A stretch of 64,000 nt of DNA, from positions 186,001-250,000 of the forward strand of contig BCJC01000004.1 of NCBI GenBank assembly GCA_001600175.1, in the 5' to 3' direction. The first letter of the stretch is position 1. The number at the start of each line of letters is the position of its first letter. This document shows, piece by piece, positions 13,538 through 23,608 of this stretch. The DNA comes from Erythrobasidium yunnanense (lineage: Eukaryota > Basidiomycota > Cystobasidiomycetes > Erythrobasidiales > Erythrobasidiaceae). The translations under genes and the position numbers were made by a program. Under the pieces are notes generated by a model that ran no database searches, had not been told where the DNA came from, and saw only the letters and a program-made list of their open reading frames with translations.

Positions 13538-16500
13538 ATGGCTAACTCTTCTGCAAGCGTGAGCAGTGGACCTCGCCCACCTCATCCTATCCAGCGCCAG
13601 CGCACGCCCTCCAAGGCCACTCTTGCTGTATCATCCACGTCCTCGATCAGCGTCGCCGGATTATCACAACCTGCGGACTTGGAGCAGAAAGCACAGTCCC
13701 GGAATACTCTGTCAAGACATCTTAGCCAAGGGAACTTGCTTGCGAACAATTCTAGCTCGGGCAGACAGCGTCAGCGTCAGAGGAGCGCGAGCCATGCGAC
13801 ATCTACGGCATCTGTCTCTACAACGACAACGGCGCTGCGAGACACATCTGAAGAACCATCAGAGAGTGAAGTAGCTTCTTCTGCTGCTCGTCTGCCTGTC
13901 CGGAGAGCGAGCGCAGCGGGTCCGTTGCCGCGATCACCTTCCTACAACACCGTATCGCGCAAATCCAGCCTTGCGATCCCTCAATTGTCGACAATAGAAG
14001 GCTCTATATCTGATCTGAAACAGGAGGAGGTCCGCTGGTTCCAGAACCAAGGGTTCTTCACGCAGAACCCGAAGCCGGTCGATGGTAGTGACAAGTCTGA
14101 AAGGACAGATAGTGATAAGAAGGAAGAGATGGTGGTCAAGAGACCTGCGGAGAGTGAAGTAAAGCCGGAAGAAGGACAGAAACAGGTCAAGAAGCAAAAG
14201 AGCTGGCTAGGCGACGTCAGAGCGCCGAGTACGGCAGCGAAGTCCACCAGTCCTACGCCAGATAATGACGCTTCCAAAGCATCCGAAGCACCTGTGCAAC
14301 ATCCTTCACAACCCGCTGACTCAGATATGGGCAAGCCAGAAGGGAAAGACGCAGAGCCGACAACTGAAGAGAGGGTGGCCTTGGGCACCGATGTGCCTCT
14401 ACCGCCTCAGAATGGCTGGATGTCATATCTGACACTCGGAAGAAGCTCGCGACCTCCTTCGATAGCTCCACCTCCTTCGCCAAAACCTGCTGAAGCCAAA
14501 TCAGAACATACCACAACGGATGCTCCTCCTGATATCAGCGCCGAAGCAATACCAGCTTCGTCGAACCCGGCAGTATCGATCGTCTCGACACAGAATCCAG
14601 CCAGTGGACCGCTTGATACAGGTGCATTTGCGCAATCTGCAGTGTCTTCAGCAATGACAACTCCAGTAGCGACAATAGTATCGGAAGGTGCTCAGGGCTC
14701 TCCGAAGACAGAAGAGAAGGAGACAGGCGTGCCCGACTCTGCAGATATGGCTCGCACGCCATCGTGGTGGTTCTGGACCGCACCGAAACCCGCAGGAGCA
14801 GTGACGGCATCGGATATTGGTGTCCCGCAAGCTAGCGAAGAGACAATTCCCGTTGCGCCCGTTGAAACTCTAACAGCCTTACAACTGGCAGCAGTTTCTG
14901 AACGCTTGCAGACCGATGTGCAGCCGAGCAACGCACCCGAAACTGTCAGTAGCGTGGCAACGGATGCTATAGTCGGCTCTTCAAATACTGCTCAGACTGC
15001 GACTTGGTCTTCATGGCTCGGAAGCTATCTGTCCAGTCAAGGCGCAGCTAGCACTACGACTATCACATATGGCTTAGGCCTCGCTCCTTCCGAATCCGGT
15101 ACCAGCACTGCTGCATCCTCCGTCGCATCTACTATCGCGCCTGAAGCCGACGAATCCTTCCCTGACTCTCCTCCAGAAACGCCTAAGCCTTTCAACGTAG
15201 TCGTCACACCTACAGCTACTCTCCATCGCAATCCCTTACTCGATACAGTTCCCCTCACAAGCTGGTCTTCCTTCTTCACGACTCGGCATATCTATCCTCA
15301 GAAAAGGCTGGATGCAAAAGCTGCCAACGATCCGGGACAGCCTGAAGAGATGGACATCGACTTCGGTACTTCTAGATCTGAGGCTGTAAAGACGTCTGCA
15401 TCCGCTGCTGTCCCAGTATCTGGGCCTTCATCACCTACGCCGAAAGGCACGCTGAAGCCTTCAGACTTCATCTTCAAGAAGGGACATAAGCCGACGTCTA
15501 GTAGCTCAAGTATGGTCTCTCAGTTAAGCGGCACTAGTCAGGCCGCATCGACATCAAAGCCATCCGGCAGCGGGTCTACAGCAATGACTACTTCTAGCTC
15601 AGCGAGCTCTTCCACTGTTGGAGCATCCTCTTCTCGCAAGCCCACCAAACCGCTCACTACCGACTCTGCAGCTGCTAAAGGAAAGACGACAAGTCAGTCT
15701 GCCCAGAAGCCGCCACGTCCAAATCTTGTTCTTCCCTCATTCGAGGATACCTTCAACCATCCACCTCGCTCATTAGTTCCTCAACAACCAGCTACAGATC
15801 CTCTACAACCACCTCTTACACTTAAGCGTGCTGCAGCCAAAAGCTTTACCTGGCTGTTCTCATCTAACCCCCCTTCTACTGCATCGAAACAGGAAAGCCA
15901 GACTTCGACGTCGCGGTCGCCCAAAGGAAAGGAGCGAGAAGTACTGGACGAAAAGTCTGAACGGTTACCGAAGGCCTTGAAAGTACTTGGGCAGCCTAGC
16001 CATATCGAACGGAGTGGCCGGATATGCGTTATTGGCGTTCATGGCTGGTTTATGCAGAGCTACCTCAGTATGCTCACTCATTGAGCCTGAATCTATGCAA
16101 GCTGATGTCATTGTAGAAACCGTTGTTGGCGAACCTACTGGCACATCGGTCAAGTTCGCCAGCATGATGAAGGCTGCTGTAATGGCATACTACGAGGAGC
16201 AAGGCCATCCCTTGAACGAAGAAGCAGTCACTGCCATCCCTCTCGAAGGCGATGGCATTGTCAATGATCGCTTATCGCATCTGTACAACAACCTCATGAA
16301 AAGGCAAGACTGGGTAGACGCCCTCAATTCAGCAGATCGAGTCTTCGTCGTAGCGCATAGTCAAGGCTGTATAGTCTCGACGATGCTGCTCAGTCGCTTG
16401 ATCAGCGAAGGAGAGGTCAACGGCACGAAATGTGCTATGCTGCTCATGTGCGGCGTCAGCCAAGGCCCCTTCGTCAGCCTCTACAATTCTTGGACGTCAG

Positions 16501-17358
16501 CATACCTCTATCTGGAGACAGCTTCGGCTCGGGAGCTCTTCGAATTTCAGAAACCTCAAAGCACAGTGTCTAAGCATTACATGGAGGCGTAAGTGCACTT
16601 TTTGTCGCGGCGATGCTACTCTGATCTGCTGCTCCTAGAATGAAGCACATTCTCAACGCAGGCGTGAAGGCTCTTTTCGTCGCGTCGTTGAATGATCAAG
16701 TCGTACCGCTATACTCCGCCCTCTTCTCCTCACTATCGCATCCTTCAATGCTGCGAGCCATCTTCGTCGACTCCCAAGCCTTCGAATCAGGTGCAGACTT
16801 TATGACGAACCTTGTCGTCTTCTCAACAAGGTTGCGAAATGCTGCACTCAGCTCGCACGGCCTCGATTTCCACCTTTCTGAAGCACTCGCTGGCGCGCTC
16901 ATGGGTCTAGGGCATTCGACAAGTAAGCTTAGCGCTACTTCTTCAAGCCTGATTTGGCTAAGGAAAGTCTAGTCTACGACGAAGCGCAAGTCTACCGCTA
17001 TGCCGTCCGATACCTGCTGGAAATAAGCGGACCTCTCACGCCAATATCGGCAGAACATGTTTCACCGGACAGTCTCTTCGATTACGAGCCTTTCGACCCA
17101 AGAGCACCTGCCAACCCATATTTCCTGCCTTGGGCCCTACGAGGCATACTTGAAGACCGGCAGATCAGATCACTCTTCGCAGATGAGCTCGATCAGCTGC
17201 GCAGGCAGTTCGAAGACTGGCATCCGAAGACGAAGCCGCTGCAGCAAGTCAAGATGGCTTTAGAGCCGCTCAGAGGGCTTCCCAAGCCGAAACAGGACAT
17301 TCCAGAGTCGGCAGAAACTGGCAAGGGGCCTGCTTCCAAGCCGTCCGCTAAGCTTTGA
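13538..17358 (+). CDS. YMC020W-like alpha/beta hydrolase with long disordered N-terminus
   Basis: Fungal serine-hydrolase-fold protein related to yeast YML020W; substrate and role are unknown. The first ATG in frame is at 13538 (MANSSASVSSGPRPPHPIQ). Roughly 800 residues of Ser/Thr/Pro/Ala-rich, probably disordered sequence follow, broken by short conserved pieces such as VRWFQNQGFFTQNP, WMSYLTLGRSS, PSWWFWTAPKP and TSWSSFFTTRHIYP. The catalytic domain starts at ICVIGVHGWF (oxyanion strand). After an intron it continues TVVGEPTGTSVKFA and then VFVVAHSQGCIVSTML, the G/H-x-S-x-G nucleophile elbow. Later come ALFVASLNDQVVPLYSALF (acid loop) and GLGHST-IYDEAQVYRYAV, where GH probably carries the catalytic His. 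Three introns (about 16060-16110, 16589-16638, 16922-16971) restore the frame. Stop TGA at 17356-17358. Confidence 0.85.
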
Positions 17359-18249
17359 TGGGATAGGAGTATATAGAAGTTCATGGTGTATCGCCCCATG
17401 GTGTTGTTGTTCAGACAGCTAATGGCAAGTTGACCCTGTGTATCCTGAAGACACTTTTTCCTATTGTACGCGGGGAATGACGCAGCGAATAAGCTTACAC
17501 ACACAGCACGCAGTATACTCGCCTCCGCTAGAGAGGGCCACATTGGCCCTCGGAAGCCAAAGCAGTGGAACTTGTCACTACAACATGCGGGATAGCATGG
17601 GCTGGCAGGGCGTGGTTCTGGGCACTACGACTGCGACGCTGACAGGCGTCACAGTCTGTGTAGCGCCATATCGCTGGCAAAGGCTCGGAGGTACATGAGC
17701 AGGCATCGTCGGTAATGCCACCTGCAGAGGCGGGGATCTGGAAGGTCTTCTGGACCAGCTTTCGGATGAAACCTTGTCCGAGAGATTCGCAGACCATGGT
17801 CTTGTCCAAGCGTACCCGAACGATCGGAAACATGGACAAGGTAATCATCGCCCTACCATTGAGTCAGCTTAATTCCAGGATGCCGAGAATGCTGAATGAG
17901 CTTGCCTGGGGATAGAGGGACCACTGATAGCACTCGAAGAATATCCGTAGGTTCAGAGCCAATAATATTGCATAATTGCAAGACCAAGGTTGCTATGAAA
18001 TCGGTAAATGTCCTAATTCTCGTTCATAGACCTGAATTTAGACAGAGTTTAGTAAGTACTTTCTCACGCTATGAGCACTTCCATACGTCTTTTCGTGATG
18101 CCGGTACAAGGTGAGTAGGTTGACATCCAAGGGGTCTGGAATCGCTCAGGAGACAACAGTAGTCCCTGGCCAAAACATGCTCACGAAAATTAGCCTTAGT
18201 GTAGAAAATGAAATGTCAGAAGTCCGGTTTGGCTATGTTAGTTTTGAGC
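17359..18249. other. Intergenic / no supported gene, partly AT-rich
   Basis: About 890 bp after the hydrolase gene. The part from about 17940 to 18250 is visibly richer in A+T than its surroundings. A minus-strand frame at 17528-17848 has a few closely spaced cysteines but no family match, start context or flanking exons that I can defend. Nothing else is supported. Confidence 0.5.
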
Positions 18250-18732
18250 TTAACAAACTTCTTCAGTCTCGAGGCTTGAAAGCTCCACTGGAGAGTTTGA
18301 GGCGTCGTCGTCGAAGAAGTCAGGATGCATCTTCTTGGGGCCTGCATGGGCGTAAGCACCTTGAGGGCCTCTAGTCCAGTTGAAACTTATGCCGGCTACC
18401 AAGAGTGTAAGGGAATGACCGAATGGAAAGATACTTCGGCGGCGTACTCGAAACCGGTACAAACTTGTGCTCGCCCTCTACAGGTGCTTCTGACAGGTCT
18501 ACCTCCTCGCCATCCATAGTTGTCAAGTATCCGGCATCTTCAACGAGAGAGCCTATCATGAATTGCACAAGGCCAAAAGTGCTGTCTCCGCTCGTAGTGA
18601 TGAAATGCAGAGGAATGCCGAATGGGCGGACGGTATATCCTTCGATCCAGACCTTCACCAGGGGGCCTCGAGGCCAGAAGCCGTCGATAGAAACGTAGAC
18701 GAGCTCATGCCCGCACAGTGCTTTGTCACCGG
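18250..18732 (-). CDS. Unrecognised protein, C-terminal exons only
   Basis: Two joined minus-strand exons look coding. The first gives GHELVYVSIDGFWPRGPLVK, VWIEGYTVRPFGIPLHFITT, VQFMIGSLVEDAGYLTTMDG and EGEHKFVPVSSTPP. An intron of about 49 bp (GTATCT...CATAAG) then joins in frame to FNWTRGPQGAYAHAGPKKMH and an acidic tail ending ELSSLETEEVC, stop at 18250-18252. The 5' exons are not resolved: a TAA lies just upstream in this frame, so an acceptor near 18735 or a lost start is needed. The pattern (alternating charged beta-like stretches, GYL..MDGEEV) vaguely recalls the N-terminal part of basidiomycete HNH-nuclease proteins, but no HNH motif follows. I assign no function. Confidence 0.45.
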
Positions 18733-19245
18733 AGCCCTTTGCATATTAGCTGATTAACTGGACAGAGCCAAAGGGGTCTCTATGCAGCCTGTGTCTTCGA
18801 GAGAGGTGTTCGAGCCAGATCTTGATGAATACAGATTACACGAAGTGGGTATTACGGCTTTCAAAAACGGTGTCGAGAATCAAGATGGGAGGACAAGGAA
18901 AGCCTGCCGAAAAGCAGGGCATCGAGGAGTTGGCAGAACGGCGAGGAGCCTCCTTCAGAATCAACTGTCAAACCCTAGCATATCCTGTGTGCTTGAGCAT
19001 AGTTGTCTACAATGTTGTTGTACTACACTTGGCGACATTATCAATCTCCGCATTTTGGACATTGCACCAAAGACGAACATATCGGCGACTCGATCAAGCA
19101 GCAGGATTGCGTTTGCAACAAGAATGCGTTAGTGAGCTATCAAGCCTCAGTCTAAGCACATGGCGGAGACGCACCTGGAAGAGAAGAGGCTATTGAGACC
19201 ACTTCTCAAACGAGGGTTGCACGCGTTGTGGTCCGCTTGATGTTA
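18733..19245. other. No supported gene
   Basis: About 510 bp with short frames on both strands and nothing I can assign. It may hold missing 5' exons of the downstream minus-strand gene: a minus-strand stretch containing SCNLYSSRSGSNTSLEDTG is open just upstream. Confidence 0.4.
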
Positions 19246-19949
19246 TCGACATCGGCGATCAGCCTGCGCTTCAGTGCATCGAGCTTGGCTGCGAAGCAGA
19301 GCCAATGCGAAGCAGGAAGCGAAGACATCGCAGTGACCGCGGATGCCGTAGTCGAAGAAGGCCCTGAAATTTACAGGCGGAAGATCGTGACCGATATGCA
19401 CGAAAGATGCCATTCCGCCTCTTCGTTTCTTCAATGCTCGCAGGAAGTGAGTGACACCTGGTATGCTCAGGCTGGTACCGGCGACTAGAACAAGCTTGAA
19501 CGAGGAGGTGATATCCTTCTGCATCGTCCTTTCTATGTCCTCGCAGTTCAGCTGTATAGTATCATCTTCATTGTAGAGCGTAATGGCTTTGCGTAATTTC
19601 GGTAAGGCGGACTTGCAGGACAGCTGGAATTCTGCAATAACTCCTTACTTAGCAATTCCCCAGGAAGCGTACTTGGATTCCTAGATCCTCTACTTCGCAA
19701 GTCTTGGCTATGCGCGATACTCAATCTGATGAGACTCAGATCAGCAAAATCCATCAAGACAACATAGAAGCGTCACCACGTACCTGTCCTCGACGATAAG
19801 CAGCGATATCGATCCTGCCATTCGCGTTCATATAGCATATTGATCGACAGAGGGCAGACAGAGGGCAGACAGAAAAGCTGCGCAGAGCTTCAAGGTAAGG
19901 CAGCAACTCTGGCTGATATCGATAGCACATTTCGTAGGCAGCCTCCATG
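19246..19949 (-). pseudogene. Sirtuin-like C-terminal half domain (Hst3/Hst4-like), probably truncated
   Basis: The main exon (19246 to about 19635) reads ALPKLRKAITLYNEDDT, then KLVLVAGTSLSIPGVTHFLR, then FVHIGHDLPPVNFRAFFDYG and HCDVFASCFALAL. This follows the C-terminal Rossmann half of fungal sirtuins: an LYNE/LYGE strand, the VxGTSLxVPG loop that contacts NAD, and a final GDCD-like motif (here GHCD). The N-terminal half (GAGIS, TQNID, catalytic HG) and the Cys4 zinc ribbon are not visible within reach. An upstream exon from an ATG near 19949 (MEAAYEMCYRYQPELLPYLE) leads to a donor at about 19790. It contains a perfect 11-bp tandem duplication (around 19847-19873), which shifts the frame. 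If expressed, it could not be a complete deacetylase. The reading as a relic is inference. Confidence 0.4.
19847..19873. repeat. 11-bp tandem duplication inside a coding-like exon
   Basis: AGAGGGCAGAC occurs twice in a row, followed by a partial third copy. Eleven is not a multiple of three, so the extra copy changes the reading frame of the sirtuin-associated exon on the minus strand. Confidence 0.7.
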
Positions 19950-19986
19950 ATGACAGAATGGGTGAAGTAATGAAGGGTCATAGAAT

Positions 19987-20473
19987 TTATAGCCTGGCCT
20001 CGGTTGAATCCATCGCTTGACGTATCCGGCTGGCTCCGCAGTATGCGATGTCGTCGTAGGTGTGCCAGGTATTATGGGCGTCTTCCCAACCCCACCAGCG
20101 CACAAGAAAGTTGTAATCCCCGTTGATTTGCTGGCGACAAGCTAAATCCGTGATATCGCTTTCAATGATGGTAGGATCGCCGAGTCGCATAGGAAGGACT
20201 GGTGAGTCGGCAAAGGCTGCCGGTCGTCTAGTAGCATCGGTATGGCCAGGCAGCCAGTCTGAGAACACAGGTACAGCGTCTTCGCCATACAAGGCTCGTG
20301 CGAAATTGTCGGTATTTAGATGTTGTTGATCGATCTCGGTTCCTGGTTTTAATACTGGAGAGACGCCTCTGAAAGAATCTAATCTCTCAATCGTAATTTG
20401 TGTGCTGATCCACCTACTCCATTTCAAAGCGAAGCACGCCTGCTTCAAATTCTTCCACCTCCTCCTTGTCCAT
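19987..20473 (-). CDS. Small stand-alone chromodomain protein (CHD1-like chromodomain)
   Basis: Predicted two-exon gene. The ATG at 20473 opens MDKEEVEEFEAGVLRFEM. A 49-bp intron (GTAGGT...TTTCAG) joins it to GVSPVLKPGTEIDQQHLN. The C-terminal half is a chromodomain: ESDITDLACRQQINGDYN, then FLVRWWGWEDAHNTWHTYDD, then IAYCGASRIRQ and a stop at 19987-19989. The aromatic cage pattern (Y/F, W-W, W) is present. HNTW-TYD is the wording of the first chromodomain of CHD1 remodellers rather than of HP1 or retroelement chromodomains. No second chromodomain or SNF2 ATPase follows. A TATAAAAG lies only a few bases upstream of this ATG, so the true start or an upstream exon may differ. It would be expected to bind methylated histone tails or act in chromatin; that is inference. 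Confidence 0.55.
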
Positions 20474-20771
20474 CTGCTTTTATAGCTGGACCGCCGCGGT
20501 CACCAGGGTGTATCCTTCAGAGGCTTCTGTCATCTATACGACGATGACGATGACGGTCTTGATGAACAAGGTAAAGAGCTTGATGATGGATCGACAGACT
20601 CGCATAATCCGATGCAGCCATACGGAAGATAGGAAGGCGGCCGGTGTAGGGGGAACGAGTGCCTGGTCCAGATTGAATCCGAGACAAGATAGTCCAGATA
20701 GTGATAGTGGATGACTAAAGAAACACCTATTTCAACTGTCAAGTCTTGGAGATGGCGTATTGAGCGTACTG

Positions 20772-21378
20772 TTACACAGAGACAGGGAGGGTAGCAGCTC
20801 CGACGGATGGTTCCAGGCCTTGACTGTTGAAACGATCAGGAGGGCCATCGGAAAGCTCTCGATCAAGTAGATCCGTGGCTATGGTACATCCGCCATAGTG
20901 CAGATATCGTACAGCTCCAGGAAGAGTGTAGTTCAGGTCTAGAATAACTTGTAGATGACCTCCGTACTGCGGCCTCGCCATGGCCAGCGCCGCAACGAAT
21001 CTCGTCAAGCTAGCTTTGCCGTCAAAGATGACCCTCGAAAGCGCACACCCATTTGTTGACTCCTCGTCTCTCGTGCCCGCGCATTCTTTTTATGAAGCTG
21101 ACGGTCTGCCCGAAGTAGCAGGATCCGTTCGGTGCTCGGAGCAGGTAGAATCCGCCAGTCTTCTCGTCCTTGAGCTTGGAAGTCCGAGGGCGCTCCTTGT
21201 AGAAGACTGTTGCATGGACAGGTTCTCCTTCCTCTGCGGCGCTGTAGAATTTAAAGATTTCAAAGTGATCAGACCATATACAAATTGTGCTTCTTCTCTT
21301 GCTCACCTGACGAACGGCTCCTTCCATTCCGGGACAAGCTTCAAGATGAGAGCTATCACCAGATAGATGTTTGAGCAA
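20772..21378 (-). pseudogene. GIY-YIG-nuclease-like reading frame, apparently frameshifted
   Basis: The 5' frame reads EIFKFYSAAEEGEPVHATVF, then KDEKTGGFYLLRAPNGSCYF and GQTVSFIKRMRGHE. GFY plus YFGQT, followed by R-M-R-x-H, fits the GIY...YIG...R/H core of GIY-YIG nucleases. This frame stops at 21022. The +1 frame takes over near 21080 with ALSRVIFDGKASLTRFVAAL and VRYLHYGGCTIATDLLDREL, ending at 20772. The second part looks equally coding, so either one base is missing or added near 21080 or an intron was missed; the overlap leaves no room for a normal intron. The catalytic Glu of the family was not identified. It could be a host repair-type nuclease or the remains of a homing enzyme. Confidence 0.4.
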
Positions 21379-21616
21379 GCTTGCTGGCTCCTGGAAGCTT
21401 CTTGATGTCTACGGAAGGCTCTTTAAGGGACCACTTTGGAAGGTTACTTCGAATATATAGGAGAAACACATCTCATTGAGGCGTCCTTGCAGCGGATAAT
21501 CAGATGTCCGATGAAGAATTGAGCAATATTGCTAGCCGAGCAGCTGGATCGTCCCCCTGCATTGCCCGTGTACGTGACTACCTTCACTTGGTAGAGGCAT
21601 ACACGCTGCCTACTTG

Positions 21617-22441
21617 TCAATTCTTATACTTATTGAAAGCTTTATCACCATAAGCAGTCAATAAGACAATAGCTTCAGACGTATCGCTTAGGGACAGCCA
21701 GAATTTGCCAGGCACCTGCGCAATTTTGATGATGACACCTCCATAATCCGCCAGCGAGCCAATCGCTTGCGATTCGAGCGTGCTCAAAGGGCGCGTAGGG
21801 AGCCCTCTCAGTGGTCTCTTCGCTGCCTCTTCTAGCGAGCCGAATGAGGTAATGCTTTCGGTGGCTCCTGGATTCTCTGGATCTTGTTTTCGGGGAGGAT
21901 TCTGGGCTGCTTTCGAATGACAGCAAGGAAGGGTTTAAGCTTCTTTCTAGCTAGGAAATTGACGTATTTCATTGCGAGTATGCCTGTCCCTCTAGCAGCT
22001 TGAAAAGAAGATCTGTCTGACGCGTATGACGTTCGAGAAACTCGTGGGGACAGCAGCGTGAGCAGTGGGCTAAGCGCCAGACTAAGACGTGGTGAAGAGC
22101 CATGCAAGATGCTTCCTATCATTAGAATCGCAGCACTTCTTGCAGTATCTGTCTGTGTTCTTGTGCTTATACTTTTACGAAAGCGATCGACAAGCGGCAG
22201 GCAGCTCGTATAGTCTTCTAGTAGCTCTTTAGGATCGGCGATGGGCTCTTCTAGGCTTGTAAGCTCAGCACTGTGTATACTAGACTGTCAGTACCAGCCT
22301 TAGTGCTTCAACGAGGCAGGAGTAATACTTACAGAACTGTTTTCCCTGTATACGGTAATTCAAAAGTGAAAAGCGGTTCAGTATGAACCACAACAGATAT
22401 GACGGAAGGCTGAGTATGTGAGCTTACACGAGTAGTAACAT
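21617..22441 (-). CDS. Unrecognised protein, frame interrupted
   Basis: A long minus-strand exon begins after an acceptor at about 22285 and reads SAELTSLEEPIADPKELLED, YTSCLPLVDRFRKSISTRTQ, then RSAAILMIGSILHG and MKYVNFLARKKLKPFLAV, before a stop near 21835. The next frame continues convincingly: SLEEAAKRPLRGLPTRPLST, LADYGGVIIKIAQVPGKFWL and AIVLLTAYGDKAFNKYKN, stop at 21617-21619. The switch near 21840-21880 is either an undetected intron or a frameshift. The 5' end is uncertain; an ATG at 22441 with two short introns is possible. The sequence just upstream on this strand (22640-22450) is pyrimidine-rich, as in fungal promoters. No family recognised. Confidence 0.4.
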
Positions 22442-22998
22442 GTCAGAGTAAATGTCCCCCGTTTGAGCTTTAACGTTGGGGGCGGTCGAAATTGAGGTGT
22501 GAGAGTGTAAGAGTTAGTATGGGTGCCTAATAAGGGTACAAGATATAGATAGATGTAAGAGAGGACAGGGAAGGGATAGATACGAAGAGAAGAAGTTATG
22601 AAAGTAGAGAAGAGAGAGGCAAAGACTGCGGACAAGGGGACTTTATAGGCTGGCAGGTACGACGCCAAGCTGGAAGATCCCGAAATTCCGTTGTCATGGA
22701 AGTAGAAGCGCACTAGCAACATTTCTTCCGATGTTATGGAAGTGGAGGATGGAAGACCACCTGACACGTCATCGATTGGTTGTGCAAGCAGACCTGACGG
22801 GAGTTGTTCCAGAGCACCCAAATGATGAGGAGATGAAGCATCCAGCATGCACTGCATCAAGAAAGTGCTTTGATCTTGCGCAAGGTCCTCCGCAAATGGA
22901 CACTTTGACCTGCGAGACAGGTAACGGGAAGGCTCGAGCTTGCTTCAGCAGGGCTGGTGTGATGTCCGAAACTCTTTACTCTGCTCGCACTCTTCAAA
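22442..22998. other. Intergenic, divergent promoter region
   Basis: About 560 bp between two opposite-strand genes. The left part is purine-rich on the plus strand (pyrimidine-rich for the minus-strand gene, about 22530-22640). No other supported feature. Confidence 0.5.
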
Positions 22999-23353
22999 AT
23001 GGGACGTCCAATGGCATCCTCTTCTTTCGCCTGCCAGACCAAGAAGGTGGAAGTCATAAGCATACGCTGCATAAGGGTTGGTGCGCCAGCAAAGCGTCGG
23101 GAAGTAGTGCTTCGTAAGTATTGAGTCGTGCTAGAATGAACAAAGCTCACTCACAATCTTTGCAGATAATATGCCAACCGACCTCCCCGTGAAGGAGCTG
23201 AAAAATCGGTGTCGAGCTGCGGGAGTGACATGCATAGGCGCTATGTTCCCATCGAAGACAGCTGCTCAGCCTATGCTGGAAGATGCTAGCTTGCAAGACT
23301 ACGCGTTTGAGGTGGATGAGACGGGCTGCCGGATCGTATTCAGCTATGTCTGA
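22999..23353 (+). CDS. Small unrecognised protein, two exons
   Basis: An ATG at 22999 opens MGRPMASSSFACQTKKVEVI and a basic stretch (RVGAPAKRREVVL). A strong intron (GTAAGT...CTTTGCAG, 23114-23165, 52 bp) joins in frame to NMPTDLPVKELKNRCRAAGV, then CIGAMFPSKTAAQPMLEDAS and DYAFEVDETGCRIVFSYV, stop TGA at 23351-23353. Total 100 residues. LPVKELKNRCRAAGV resembles a SAP-type helix, but this is too short to call. The good splice sites and frame preservation are the main evidence that this is a gene; a longer 5' part is possible. Confidence 0.45.
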
Positions 23354-23608
23354 GATCTGAGTCAGAGAGGGCGATATGAAGAAGCAGTCTTAAGGATGTC
23401 TTACAAGTAGAAACGCATCCAGAAATGGGATGAGAAAGTAGACTAGCTGTCAGTGCTTGCGTAGAGACATCATAAGCTAAGATGGCTGTTAGCAGCGGTG
23501 CGAAGATGCATAGAGAGTATACAGTATTGTACAAATTGAAACATGCACAGGCAACACGTCGGAATTCGCGCCAGGTTGGGCGTTTGCCGCTTCTGAAGGG
23601 GTTTCTTT

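Noticed and set aside
17528-17848. Minus-strand frame with several cysteines, considered as a hydrophobin-like protein
   Set aside because: The cysteine spacing does not follow the eight-Cys hydrophobin pattern, there is no signal peptide, and no supporting exons.
22378-22860. 160-residue minus-strand frame
   Set aside because: It covers a pyrimidine-rich promoter-like stretch; composition is low complexity and no domain is visible.
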